Shown in pieces: positions 39,501 to 51,605 of a DNA stretch of 64,000 nt. The notes below the pieces were generated by a model. The model saw nothing but the letters and a program-made list of their open reading frames with translations. It was not told the DNA's origin and ran no database searches. Made by a program: the position numbers and the translations under genes. Where the stretch lies: NCBI RefSeq assembly GCF_003086295.3, contig NC_092043.1, positions 49,132,598 to 49,196,597 on the forward strand, given 5' to 3'. This stretch comes from Arachis hypogaea (Eukaryota; Streptophyta; Magnoliopsida; Fabales; Fabaceae). The stretch's first letter is position 1. Each line of letters opens with the position of its first letter.

Positions 39501-42500
39501 GTGTTATCTAGTTTATCCGCAATTATTCTCCTTCCCCTTTTTCGTTCTATTGCGTCATGCTTTGGTATTGTCTGCTGCATTTCTTCACAGAAGATTCAGT
39601 AATGGATTGTATCTTTGGGTTAGAATCACTTATGGTAGATTTTCCATGTTTTATGATCTTTGCTTATTGCTTGTCTTCTACAGGTCAAGCTTTCTGAGAA
39701 ATTATCACATGTGCAATCACTTTGCCTTCATGAGATGATAGTTCGAGCTTTCAAGCACATCCTGCAGGCAGTGATTTCTGCTGTTGATGACAAGGGGAAA
39801 ATAGCAACATCAGTAGCTTGTGCATTGAATTTGCTTCTTGGTGTTCCTGAGAATAGAGAGTTAGTTAATTCATCTGAAGTTCATCCTTTAGTTTGGAGAT
39901 GGCTTGAGGTGTTTTTGAAGAAAAGGTTTAATTGGGATCTTAGCAGCTCGAATTACAAGGATGTGAGGAAGTTTGCAATTTTACGAGGTTTATGTCACAA
40001 GGTACTGCTTAAAGATTCTGCTGTAATATATAGAAATTTTGTTAACATTTAAGAATTAAGAATTAAGATATGCTTTATGTAGGCTTTTTGTTCTAGACTA
40101 TCTTGATTGTTAAACATATATTTTAAATATTTCCAACATATGTTCATATAGATATATATACATGTAAATACTTAACCGTTTCTTATCTTCTATAGATTGT
40201 GGTTCTCCAATTGCTATAACATGACACTTATGTTTCATACATTGTAGTTTTCCTATTGCTATGATATTGTGTCTCTATCTAGAGTCTTGTGTCTCTATTG
40301 TTTCTAATAGTTACTGTCTTTGTTAGGTGGGGATTGAGCTTGTCCCAAAGGATTTTGATTTGGATTCTCCAACTCCCTTTCAGAAATCTGATATTGTCAG
40401 CTTGGTGCCAGTTCATAAGGTAGAGTAAAAGAGAATATATATTTGGATAAAATAAGAATTTCATTAATATAAGGAAGAAGAATACAACTGGATGTGGATA
40501 AAAGTTTCCCATTAAGAAGCATGGCGGAAAATATTTATTTATAAAGGATAGCTTTCCGCTATATAATTATATGTTCTCTGACATAATTGTCAATGTTGAT
40601 TTAATAGAACTGAACTTTGCACTTATTATCTTTGCAGCAAGCCGCATGCTCATCTGCAGATGGAAGGCAGCTCCTAGAATCATCCAAAACAGCTTTAGAC
40701 AAGGGAAAGCTCGAGGATGCAGTTACCTTCGGTACAAAGGTATATCTGTCTGTAGACCTTTTGTCTGGAAAACTTTCAGCTTCGGATAAGGTTCGTATAT
40801 ACTATAGTTCCATTTTGGTTCTGTTGTGTGATATTTGCTACAATTTGTTGGTGACAGGCTCTTGCCAAGCTCGTAGCAGTTTGTGGTCCTTACCATCGGA
40901 TGACGGCAGGAGCATACAGCCTTCTTGCTGTAGTTTTATATCACACTGGAGACTTCAATCAGGTCTAATGTCCAAATGTTGAATATACTTTTCTTGTTTG
41001 AGTATCCAAGTTGAACTTAGTTTTTATAATACTTTTTTCTTTAATTGCAGGCTACAATTTATCAACAAAAGGCTTTGGATATTAATGAGAGAGAATTAGG
41101 CCTGGATCATCCAGATACTATGAAGAGTTATGGGGATCTTGCAGTTTTCTATTATAGACTTCAACACACAGAGTTGGCTCTGAAGTATGTTTTGTGGTTG
41201 TACAATGTAGTGAAGTGTCTTAAAAAACTATTTGACTTTTAATCTTATAATCTTTTTCTTCTCTGCACTTCTATCAGGTATGTAAAGCGTGCTTTATATC
41301 TTCTGCACCTAACTTGTGGCCCATCTCATCCAAACACTGCTGCAACTTACATCAATGTCGCTATGATGGAAGAAGGTCTAGGAAATGTACACATTGCTCT
41401 TAGATATCTTCACAAAGCTTTGAAGTGCAACCAAAGATTACTTGGTCCAGATCATATTCAGGTTTTAGTTTAGTCATGTTATTGAATGTACAATGTTTTT
41501 TCTTGAATTGTGAGCGCCAATAGAAACCTTCCATCTTTTATTTGTTTATGTGATCACCCTTTTATGATACTTACATCTCTATTGAATTTCATTCTCTGCA
41601 GACAGCTGCAAGTTATCATGCTATAGCAATAGCTCTCTCTTTAATGGAAGCATATCCATTGAGTGTGCAGCATGAGCAAACAACATTGCAAATTTTGCGG
41701 GCAAAACTTGGCCCTGATGATTTGCGTACGCAGGTATGTTGTTACGCGTAATATCTTCCTTGTTATGCAAACAGTAATTTGTTGAATCCAAGACTTGTTA
41801 AGTGTTGATATGTATATTGAATTCTTAACAGTTGTCATAGATCATTGTTTAAGAGAGTATGCCATCAGTAAGTAAAAATCTTACAAAAATTTATACCTGT
41901 TTATAGTACAGTTCTGTGATGAAATGTGCAGGATGCTGCCGCTTGGCTTGAGTATTTTGAATCCAAGGCATTTGAACAGCAAGAAGCTGCTCGAAATGGT
42001 ACACGGAAGCCTGATGCATCAATAGCTAGTAAAGGGCATCTAAGGTATACCATCATTCAATTTTTTCTTATTAAATAATTTTATTATGAGTATGATGTGA
42101 TAGAATCAATAGGGATACAGTTGTTAATAATCGTGAATATCTTGTATTGATATCCATGATAGTTGTATAATAACATCTGTAGATATTCTTTCTTATATTT
42201 CGTTGGATTTTTTCAGTGTGTCAGATCTACTTGACTACATTAATCCTAACCAAGATGCCAAAGGAAGAGATGTGGCAGCAAAAAGAAGAAGCCAGATACT
42301 AAAGGTAGAAAATTCTTAACCTTTATATGGAATCAACTGCACAATTTGTTTTTTGGAAACTAACTATAAACCCAAGTATGTGCCGGCTTTTTGCTGATTT
42401 GAAAAGGTGAATATAGAGTAGTTGATGTATTACTAATGCACCAAGCATTTTCTAATGTCAGGTGAGGGCCAAATCCTACCAGAGCACCGGATCTACGAGT

Positions 42501-44582
42501 TCTGATGAGTCTTCGAAGGAAACTCCAAAAGAGATTTCAGATGATGAGGTACATGAACCTGAACCTGAAGGTAGGGCAGATTCTGACCCGGGGAGCAACT
42601 CTGCATCCTATTCAGAACAGCCTATTTTAGAAAAGATCTCGGATGAAAAGCAGGATATTTCTGGTGAAGTTGTGTCTGAAGTGCATGGTGATGGGGAGGA
42701 TGGATGGCAACCAGTTCAAAGGCCAAGATCAGCTGGCTCACATGGTCGTCGTGTGAGGCAGAGACGTGCCACTCTCGGCAAAGTTTATAGTTACCAGAAG
42801 AAGAATGTGGAAGCTGGCACAGAATATCCTTTGGTAAGGAGTACTAATCAGAATAGCAGGTATTATTTCTTGAAGAAAAGAACAATTTCACATGGTGTTC
42901 ATGCTGAAAATCATGCTGTGAATATCTCACAAGGCACTAAATTTGGAAGGAAAGTAGTCAAATCGGTTGCATACAGGGTTAAGTCTACGCCTGCGGCTTC
43001 CAAGACCTCCACAAATGAGACAGAAATTGTGGACAAGCCTTTGAGTTCTCATTCAGACTCTGGAACAAGTTCATCTGTGAATGATGCTAATCCGGGAAAG
43101 ACTTCTCTAGTTAGCCTTGGAAAATCTCCTTCATACAAGGAAGTAGCCTTGGCTCCCCCGGGAACAATTTCCAAGTTCCAAGTCTATAATCCTCAAAGCG
43201 AGATTCCTGGTGGCGATGAACATGATCTCTGCAATGAACATGATCTTGGAAATCGTGATGCGGAGGACATTGAAGCCCATATAAACACTGACTCAAACCT
43301 GGAAGAGGTGGATGATACACTTAAAGAGAAGCATGATGATTCACCAGCATATTTCGTAGATGGTTTACAAGATGATACTACAGTTGCTGAGCAGAAAGAG
43401 GAAACCAAAATCATTGATTTTGTGCAAGAAAATTGTGAGAATGCTGAGGCTCTAGAATCTGGGGATGTAGAGGCTCAAGAAGCATCTGATAATAGCATAT
43501 TGGTTGGGGTAGTGGATGCTCCTGTAGACTCTCACAAACAAGAAACAGATGCAAGCAAATCATCAGGTGGTTTTGACTCGATCGATAATTCAACTCCTGT
43601 CTCCCAGGATAGTGAGAATATGAAGTTCAACACATCATCATCAAGTCCAACTCAGAGTCATGCTCAGGGCATTCCGTATAAAAAGTTATCTGCGTCTGCA
43701 GCTCCATTCAACCCATCACCTATCATGGCACGGGCTCCAACAATTGCAATGAATGCAACACTTCCTCCTAGTCCTGGTGCTGTTCCTACTATTGGCCCTT
43801 GGCCAGTGAACATGAATGTTCATCATGTTCCTCCAAGTCCTGCTACTGTGCTGCCTCCTCATCATGCATACCCTTCACCACCCCCAACACCAAACATGAT
43901 GCAACCATTGCCATTTATGTATCCTCCGTATAGTCAACCTCAGTCAGTGACAACCACCAACTTTCCAGTCACCACCGGTGCTTTTCATGCTAATCATTTT
44001 ACTTGGCAGTGCAGTCTGAACCCTCCAAATGTATGTAAGTTTGGTCCTGGAGCCATTTGGCCTGTTTGTCAGCCTGTGGAATATCCTCTGCCAGCAGCTA
44101 TCATTGAACCTCTCCAGGATCACATTTTGGAGCCACAGGTGCAGGGACATGTAACTGAAAGTTCAGGTGTAGTTCTGCCTGAGAGCATTGACAACATTGG
44201 GGAATCCAATAAAGAAGTGAAAGGGTTGACTTCAGAGAGTAGTGAAAGTGAAGTGATTAGTGCTGTTTCGGAAGGTGTTAAAGAAAATGGTAATCCAAAT
44301 TTTCCTCAAACTGAAAATTCTGGGAACAACCAAAGTCAAAGCATTGGAATAAATGATCACAGTAGCAGCAGTGAAATGAACATGGATGGTGAGAAGACAT
44401 TCAGCATTTTACTTAGAGGACGAAGAAACCGGAAGCAGACTCTTAGAATGCCGATAAGTTTGCTTACTCGACCCCATGGCTCTCAGTCGTTCAAAGTTAA
44501 TTATAACCGAATAGTTAGAGGAAGTGATGCTCCCAGGTCAATCAACATCTCTTCTAGTAAAGATTGTACAGCTACTGCTTAA
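33569..44582 (+). CDS. REC1: CLU-family protein REDUCED CHLOROPLAST COVERAGE 1-like
   Basis: 23 exons, all GT-AG: 33569-33629, 33880-33941, 34624-34716, 35610-35682, 35792-36085, 36440-36507, 36617-36748, 36898-36939, 37076-37600, 37697-37857, 38433-38958, 39058-39120, 39218-39319, 39684-40001, 40327-40419, 40638-40739, 40858-40962, 41051-41184, 41278-41461, 41602-41733, 41932-42044, 42217-42304 and 42462-44582. Total 5592 nt, 1863 aa, phases consistent. The N-terminus ([20 protein letters not shown]) is basic. A ubiquitin-like CLU-N domain follows ([29 protein letters not shown]), then a central CLU domain from about residue 276 and TPRs at about 872-1090 ([35 protein letters not shown]). 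The long last exon is acidic and then Pro-rich, with a conserved [13 protein letters not shown] motif. In Arabidopsis, REC proteins help set the cell volume occupied by chloroplasts. REC1 rather than REC2/3 is inferred from the N-terminal wording. Confidence 0.92.
38163..38305 (+). mobile_element. RTE-LINE or SINE-like 3' tail in a REC1 intron
   Basis: The stretch AGCCGACCCCACCTAGTGGG then ATAAAGCTTTGTTGTTGTTGT is the characteristic 3' end shared by plant RTE-type LINEs and the Au-type SINEs they mobilise, with its (TTG)n terminus. Only the last ~140 bp are present, between REC1 exons 10 and 11. Splice sites are unaffected. Confidence 0.65.
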
Positions 44583-45748
44583 CTCGAAGTCCTGTTTGTT
44601 ACTAATGAAAGATAGCAGTTATGGTTGATAAATTGCAAAAAGTGATATTATATGGTTGGAGTTCAAGCATTTCCGGAATTCAATTACAAATCGCAGTGTA
44701 TCAGCTTTATATCGACACTATGCTTTGGAAGTTTTTGGTGTGTATTATACATTCATTACTTTTCAGTTTGTTGATGTTACTATATTTGTTTGAGCTTTGA
44801 AGAAATTATGACATTTCCACGATTTAAATTCATCAAATTCATGCAGATGTCTCCTTTTTTGAGATGGAAGACTTGGAGGCTTTTCTTCAATTCAAAGGTA
44901 TTGTCTCACCTACAAAATTTTTATGCTGATTCAAATTCATCAAATCTTGAAACAATTTTGTTCAAGTTGTTTGGGGAACAGCACTAATGCTGATAATCTT
45001 GCTTGTCTGCAGCTTCATCATAATTGATTTTGGTCATTTCAGAGATGCCTTCAAGATGAAGATTTTGGTTTTAATGTAGTTTAGACAATTTTGATATATT
45101 AATTACAGGAACTATTAGACTGTTTCTAATTATTTTTTGGTTACATTATTATCAATGGCACTGGCTCTGTTAGTTAATTTGGTTCAACTGTATATACTTT
45201 ATTTTCTCTCTTTCTTTTTCTTTTTTCCTTCTTTTTTTTTCCTCTCTTTTTTGGTTGACTGGTTATTGAGTTGTTATAACTGAAATAATGTGAACATATT
45301 AATAAAGATAATTATTTTTTAAATACAATAAGCAAAAGGCTGAAACTTATTATTGTATATAGTTTGTTTTCATTGTAAGCATATAGATATGTGCAGCAAT
45401 GCAGGTAGGTATTTTCTTCACATCCTATGTCCACTTAATTATGATGCATAAGTTTATATTTGTTTTTAAACATTTAATCTTAGGGATTTCACTAAGCTTT
45501 GTACATGTTTATATTGAATTATTGATTTCAAAATGCCTCAATTACAATGATTAGTAAATTTTTTTAATGCAGAAAACTTTGTTTCTGCAAATTTTATGAG
45601 ACTACAACAAACAGAATGGCAATGTTTATGCACATGCTCTAAAAAATGAAAAGTAAAATAAAACAGAATATATGTTTTCACTAAAGATGAGTTGGAAATG
45701 TAGATACTCCTCTAAAAGGGTCTATTTGGAAGTTTGGAGGCAAATATT
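44583..45748. other. Convergent 3' flanks of REC1 and the cytochrome b561 gene
   Basis: Both neighbouring genes end into this interval from opposite strands, so it should hold both 3' UTRs. A pyrimidine-rich run lies at 45210-45250 and there are several AATAAA-like words (for example 45299). No further gene is seen. Confidence 0.5.
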
Positions 45749-46034
45749 TCATCTCTGTCTTTTCAAATATGCTAATACTTCAAGAACAATGGCTACAACA
45801 ACTGTTATACCAAAAAGGATTCCATAGCCTATCTTCCATTCTTTTCCTGCCCCAGCAGCTTGTATTCTCAACACTATGTTCATGGTTGCAAATAACATTG
45901 CCAACCTTCCAAACCAATTGTGGTATAAATTCCAGATTCTTCGAATCTTTGAATCCTTGTTTGGTCTCAAAAATAATGCCAATATCTGAAAGTTCAAATT
46001 GTACTTAAGAGTGAGAGATGTAGAATACTTATAG

Positions 46035-46465
46035 TATTATCTAGGTTAAATTACTTTCAAGCTACTTATAGTTTCACTCAACTTTTTCAGTTAGGATTTT
46101 TATACTTCAAGAGTTTGTAATCGAATTTCTATATTGTATAAAACTCTTTATCATGTCCCTATAATTTCAATATTTTTAACCAAGTTCACATATTGTACAA
46201 AAGTTTTTCAGATAGGTTTCTCTAATTTAAAAAAAAAATTGTGATCAAGCCCTTTTAATGGATAATATTGCAACATTTTAAAACTATTTGATTGAAAAAA
46301 ACATTTATATACTAAAAAGACTTCAATAGAAATGTTTAAATTATAGAAACCTGAATGAAGACTTTCGCGCAATACAAGAACTTGATTATGAACTTCTAAA
46401 CTACAACAAATTAATTGAAAGTTAAGCGAAATTACATAGATCTTCAGAATAATTAAACCTATTAT
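46035..46465. mobile_element. Intronic repeat element, copy 1
   Basis: Begins GTTAAATTACTTTCAAGC with TTATAGTTTCACTCAACTTT, and ends AACTTCTAAACTACAACAAA, TTAATTGAAAGTTAAGCGAA. The same beginning and end, diverged, frame the element in the neighbouring intron (46995-47695). No coding capacity. Probably a non-autonomous transposon; its ends show weak inverted complementarity. Confidence 0.5.
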
Positions 46466-46994
46466 ATATTAAGAGTTGGTGACAAACCTGAAGAATGCTT
46501 AGTACAAAGACAAAAATGCCTATGCCTCTGTGAGCTGATATATGAGCATTCATCTTGGTGTAGAGTTGCAATCCAAGAATGATTGTAACAAGACCAAATG
46601 TGAATCCAACAAATTGAATGGCTGCATGAAAATAGAACCACAGAGGATCCTTATGCCTGAAGTATCTAGCAATGATCACCCCTATAGGTAGGATTAGACC
46701 CCATCCTATTATACCTACAATTCCATGGTTCTTCCTCATCTGAATCAACTCATTAGATGATGATAAAGGGCCCTTAGAACCTGATTGAAGTACAGAGTTG
46801 ATCAACTATCATAAGAAGCTACAAATGTTTCACCAAGTCATATATGTAAAAGAGAAGTAACTAGTTCTTGGATTAATATGAATTTCTACTTTGGTTTGTA
46901 CTTCTTAAAAGTGATAATTTGAGATTAAATTGGTGGTTAAATTTATTTAAATCTAGCTAACTCAAATTTTGTTTGTTAAGAGAAGGCAAAAAGA

Positions 46995-47695
46995 AAAAAT
47001 GTTCTGTTAAATTACTTTAGAAAATCTTATAGTTTTATTCAATTTTCAATAAGTTTTTTATAGTATAAAAGTTTGTAATGAAGCTTTTCTTATTATATAA
47101 ACGTTTTCAAAAATACTATTCGTACACTAAAATCAGCCACTAAAATCAGTTACCAACGTATTTGTGTATAAATACATGTGTGATTTAATTTATTTTCAAC
47201 GTGTATTTGTATTCCAACATGTATTATACTGGTGGCAGACTTTGGTAGTTGATTTTAGTGTACACGTAGCATAGTCCAAAAGTTTTAGATTAATTTTATA
47301 CTGTTTAAACTTTTTTTATTAAATGCCTATGTTGTTTTTCAACCAAGACCCTCTAGTTTACAAATTTTGTGATCAAACCCGTATACTAGAATCATTGTTA
47401 TTTCCTAAAAATTGCTGTAAAGTACACATAACTAATTGATAGTTAGAGTGAAACTATAAACATCTCCATAGTAATTAAATCAAAAATTTCTTTTTAAAAA
47501 AGGCCTAGAAATTGAAAAAGCATCACATTATGTAATAAAAGAGAGAGTAATTATAAAAATAGCACATCTGCTATGATGCTTTGATAAAAGTCTTGGTTGA
47601 AAAACTGAAGAACTTAATTATAAATACTTAAACTATAAGGATTTAATTGAAAATTGTGTGAAACTGCATACACTTCAAGAATAATACTAATGTAA
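46995..47695. mobile_element. Intronic repeat element, copy 2, with nested MITE
   Basis: Starts GTTAAATTACTTTAGAAA, TTATAGTTTTATTCAATTTT, GTTTGTAATGAAG, and ends GAAGAACTTAATTATAAATA, GGATTTAATTGAAAATTGTG, parallel to copy 1. It is interrupted at 47115-47274 by a separate MITE, so this copy is older than that insertion. Confidence 0.5.
47115..47274. mobile_element. MITE nested in the intronic repeat
   Basis: Inverted ends: left CTATTCGTACACTAAAATCA, then GCCACTAAAATCAG; right GTTGATTTTAGTGTACACGT, then AGCATAG. About 160 bp. The interior carries mirrored pieces (TGTGTATAAATACATGTG and CGTGTATTTG). This family looks like one I know to be frequent in legumes, which is memory, not proof. No coding capacity. 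Confidence 0.75.
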
Positions 47696-48823
47696 CAACA
47701 GTCTTATAGAGAAAAAGTTCAGTACCTGAAGTAAAATCAAATACAAAAGATGTTTTGTCATCATGCTTGGAGAGATGGTTATTGTTCTTTGGATATTTAA
47801 TACTAAAAGCCAAAAGAACTTGTTGCCTCTCCAATGGAGTTCCATCTTCAACTGAAAAGCCAAATGAATTTCAGCTCCATTGGTTGCCACTGCTGCAGGC
47901 AAATTATTTAGTGGCAGTTCACCTTTGTCTTCTAAGACTTCCGACGGTTTCTTGGCGCGCAAGTAAAACTGCTTGATTTTCGCGTGGCCGTGTTTGTTAA
48001 TCCATCCAACCATCACACATGAACCAACCATCATGCCATCTTTTGAAAATCCAATTCCAACCCATCCTAGAGTGTAGGGAGCAGATAATATGATAGTTGT
48101 TGATTGTTGTTTGATCATTTTGAAGATACTGTAATAAAATCATCACAATACTAAACTAGTAACTAAAAGATTTTGCAAATTCAAAAGGGAGAACAATAAT
48201 TTGTAGCTAGATTTGGAATGTGTTTGTTTTAGCTTCTTAATAAGTTATTTTCCAATCAAAAGTCTTTTTATAAAAGTTGTAAAAGTTGAAAAGTAAAAAT
48301 TTTCTGATAAGCTGTTACTTTTAGCTTCTACAAAAGAAATGCTGAAAAATGAATTGTTCTTAAAAAAAATCCTTATTGTTTTTTATCTTTAAAATTTATG
48401 CTAATATTTGAAAACTTATATTTCCCTTTTTTTTTTTGAAATGTTGAAGGTAAAACACTCTGAACTAGATCAAAGTGAACAAGCTTCAAAATAGCCTCAC
48501 AGAGAAGAGGTGTAAAAGAATTTAAAAAATGAAAAAAAAAATTTGAAACTTACCCTCAATTCATATGTATGCCATACAGGTTTGCATATCATATTGGATA
48601 TATTCTGGTATGGAGGAGGCAGAAAACTTTGATAATTTGTGTTCTTGCAAGTATTTACTGATGATGCAAAACCACTGCTTGACAAGAAAAGATGGCCACA
48701 TTTGATTCCAAGATCTTATATTTGCCATTCATAGACTCCACAAAGTGAGAAAGAAAAAAAAAATCTAAGACTTAAGAGTAGCAATAGTTGCTTGAAATAT
48801 GAATAGGAAGTAAATTGACACTT

Positions 48824-48839
48824 GGGGGGGGGGGGGGGG
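48824..48839. repeat. Homopolymer G tract (16)
   Basis: Sixteen G in a row, about 80 bases upstream of the damaged exon 1 of the cytochrome b561 gene. Long G runs are rare in AT-rich plant DNA and are hard to sequence accurately. Confidence 0.97.
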
Positions 48840-48849
48840 ATAAAATAAA

Positions 48850-49549
48850 AAAGTTTTTATTTTCTTAATCTTGTGTTTGAAGGTGGAAGAAGTTTGGTGG
48901 TTGTTGTTGTGGGGGATAGTGTATGGTACAAGGTGGTAATCATGATCATCTTATATATTCATCAGAACCTAACTTTGAGCATCATTTCTCTACTTTATAA
49001 ATTTGTTTTTGATATTTCCATGAACATTTTTTTTCAATTATAATGTTTATATAGATGTTCCATGTTTCGTCTTTTTTCAGTATAAAAAATTTTATAGGTT
49101 TTTTGGGTCACTTGGAGAGATTTTGAAGAAGAACTAAGTGAGATATAAAATGAAAAGACACCACATTTAATTCAAAATCTTAAAATGTTAAGTTAATGAA
49201 TATTTCTTCTTATAAACTCATCATTCTTGTGGAATTAATTGCGTGCACTTTTTACACTTGTAATATTAACCAAGTTTTTGCTTACCTAAAATTATAAGAT
49301 CACGAAAGAAAAGAAAGAAATTTTTTTACTGTCTAAAAAACCCTAAAAAATCCTTAATCCATCTGAATTAGTCCGTATTATATTAATGTGAATAGTTAAG
49401 ACATTCCAATTACAATTATGAATGTAATGGAAGATATAAGGTCGGAAGATTATGACATACTAACGGAACAAGATATATGCTTGTTTAGATCTATTGTGTT
49501 GCTCAGTAGTACAGTGTAGCAACTAATTGAACTGGAAAAAAGAAAAAAA

Positions 49550-49582
<33 letters not shown>

Positions 49583-49640
49583 GATAACTAACTATAAACT
49601 AAGACTATATCAAAACAAAGAATTGTGTATGTATGTGCTG
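48850..49640. other. Upstream flank of the cytochrome b561 gene
   Basis: Presumed promoter of the minus-strand gene at its left side, then AT-rich DNA with an (ATT)n run at 49550-49581. No gene. Confidence 0.5.
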
Positions 49641-49654
49641 TAATAGGCCAGATG

Positions 49655-50939
49655 CCAGGTGATTTATAATATTGTATTATAATGTTAAATTTATAATATT
49701 TTTATTCTCTTTTAAGAAAAATATTTATTTTTGTTATTTAGATTATTTTTTATTAGTTTAATATTGATGATAACTAATTATAGTAAAAATACATAAAGTT
49801 AATTACAAATTTTTTTTCCAGTTTATAGTTAATTTTATGTATTCTTTATGTACTCCTATTCTAATTAATTATTATCAACATTAAAATAATAAAAAATTAA
49901 TCTAGTTAGTTTTTGATAAATAATACATGTTGCTTCATTCTTCAAATACGATATATAAATTAAATATTCTATAATTAATAATTTTTATAGCAGGTACAAA
50001 TATTAAATCCAAGTATTGATAAATTTACTTTTTATTTATTTTTGGTGAATCTAGTATTTTTGCACTTGCAATGATTTTTTTTTTAATGTTCAAAAGAATA
50101 AAACAAATTATGCTAGGACAATTTGTTATAGCATATTTTCATCATATTTTTAACTACACTTACATCAACAGGCATAACAAGCTCTGCATGCTCCCTCACC
50201 CTTCTTCTCTTACTGTCGTGCACCTGTGAACTATCATGCACCCTTACCTATCAGGCTTTTATAACATTGCATTATAATGCTAATTTTGTAATATTTATCG
50301 CTCCCTCTTAAGTAAAACATTTACTATTATTATCGAAATTATTTTTTTATTAATTTAATATTGACGATAATTAAGTATAATAGGAGTACACAAAGAGTAT
50401 ATAAAATTAATCACAATTTTTTGTTGTCATTTTTTATTTTGATTTATTTAAAAAATTTTAAATGAATAAAAACAAAAAATTAAAAAAAAAATTGTGGTTA
50501 ATCTTATGTATTTCTATTATAATTAATTATTATCAACATTAAATTAATAAAAAAATAATTTAAGTAGCTTTTGATTGGTCATTCATTATTTAGATATAAT
50601 AATTTTATGAGCTATCATTGTCCCTCTAAACATTATACAACTACTTTGCTCTTTCTTAACAGACTATGGATTCAGTTATCAAAATAAATAAATAATGCAT
50701 GTTGCTTATTTTTTGAAATGCTGTATATAAATTAAATTTTTTATTATTAATAATTATTATAGCGGATACAAATGTTAAATTGAAGTATCCATTCTATGAT
50801 AAATTTGCTTTTTAAATTTTTTTACCTTTAGAGGACTTAATATTTTTGGCACTTGTAATGATTTCTTTATTTTTTTTTACGTTCACAAGAATAAAACAAA
50901 TTATACTAGGACAATTTGTTATAGTACATTTTTATTATT
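49655..50939. repeat. Diverged direct duplication, each copy with a fold-back core
   Basis: Copy 1 (49655-50146) and copy 2 (about 50250-50939) share, in order, TATTATAATG/CATTATAATG; the fold-back; AATACATGTTGCTT/AATGCATGTTGCTT; ATATAAATTAAAT; TTGCACTTGCAATGATTT or its variant; and ACAAATTATGCTAGGACAAT, TTGTTATAG. Copy 2 has an extra ~110 bp at about 50582-50690. Within each copy a palindromic core (49740-49902; 50336-50562) reads TTTAATATTGATGATAA one way and TTATTATCAACATTAA back. The cores look like MITEs inside a larger duplicated unit. Confidence 0.7.
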
Positions 50940-51605
50940 CTATATTTTTTCGATATATATTAAACCTATTAGAAATTATTAAACGAAACCATGATTATTT
51001 GGGAGTGTAGCTCGTATGACTAAATTATTCCGTTTTTAATAATACTATATTGTATATAATTTTGATACAATAGAATTGTCTGCTATCCCTATAAAATTCA
51101 GGTAATAACAGTACCCTTATTTTATTTGCGATTAATAATTTATCATGTGTTTCACTAATTCAAAAATCAAAATACTAACTGCTTTTGATTAGGCACGCCA
51201 GTGCCTTTATACAAAGTTAACGAAGGAATATTCCTCTTGTACATGATATGACATGACTACACATCTACTATGATAGTTGAGATAATATAAAATACTTTCT
51301 TTATACAGTTATCAAAATTAATCTCTGGCTACATACCACCGTCTTCTTCTTGTTTTACACAAAAGAATAAGCAAAGATGAATAAAATGGATTCCTTTATT
51401 AACTAGACAATAAAAAAATGCTGAATACAAATGAATTACATCAGGTAAAAATAAATAACTAAACCAATGAGCCTGAAACCTCAATGGTTTATGTCAAAAA
51501 CTATTCTACTCTCCTCTGAGTGTTTAAAGAATGATTATGCTCCCTCCCCTCGACATACACAAAAGAATCTAAAATCCGAATTCGGCTCAGTAGCATTGGT
51601 GCTTT
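50940..51605. other. 3' flank of DRP1A
   Basis: 51370-51605 is likely the 3' UTR of the minus-strand DRP1A gene. 50940-51370 is AT-rich with nothing recognisable. Confidence 0.5.

Larger units (their letters stand above)
45749..48745 (-). pseudogene. Cytochrome b561/DOMON protein (At3g07570-like), frame disrupted
   Basis: Four exons: about 48745-48554, 48128-47726, 46780-46488 and 45985-45749, with good GT-AG borders. Exon 1 holds SVNTCKN, SFLPPPYQN and NMICKPVWHTYELR. Exon 2 is the DOMON domain (LSAPYTLGWVGIGFSKDGMM, HGHAKIKQFYLR). Exons 3-4 hold five hydrophobic helices with the four expected haem-type His (KNHGIVG, YFHAAIQF, SAHRGIG, YHNWFG). The family moves electrons across membranes using ascorbate. 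Exon 2's length fits the flanking phases, yet its middle reads one frame off: a shift near 48095-48112 and an opposite one near 47836-47847. Exon 1 also has no in-frame ATG before the mature part; ATGs at 48716-48721 are in other frames. It is either a young pseudogene or a sequence with indel errors. If the errors are technical, it is a normal gene. Confidence 0.7.

Noticed and set aside
40740..40982. Read-through of REC1 exon 16 into a longer frame
   Set aside because: Splicing at 40739 to 40858 restores the conserved TPR ([20 protein letters not shown]); the read-through has no similarity to the family.
43111..44150. Minus-strand frames opposite the last REC1 exon
   Set aside because: Shadows in other frames of a long, biased-composition exon; no domains.
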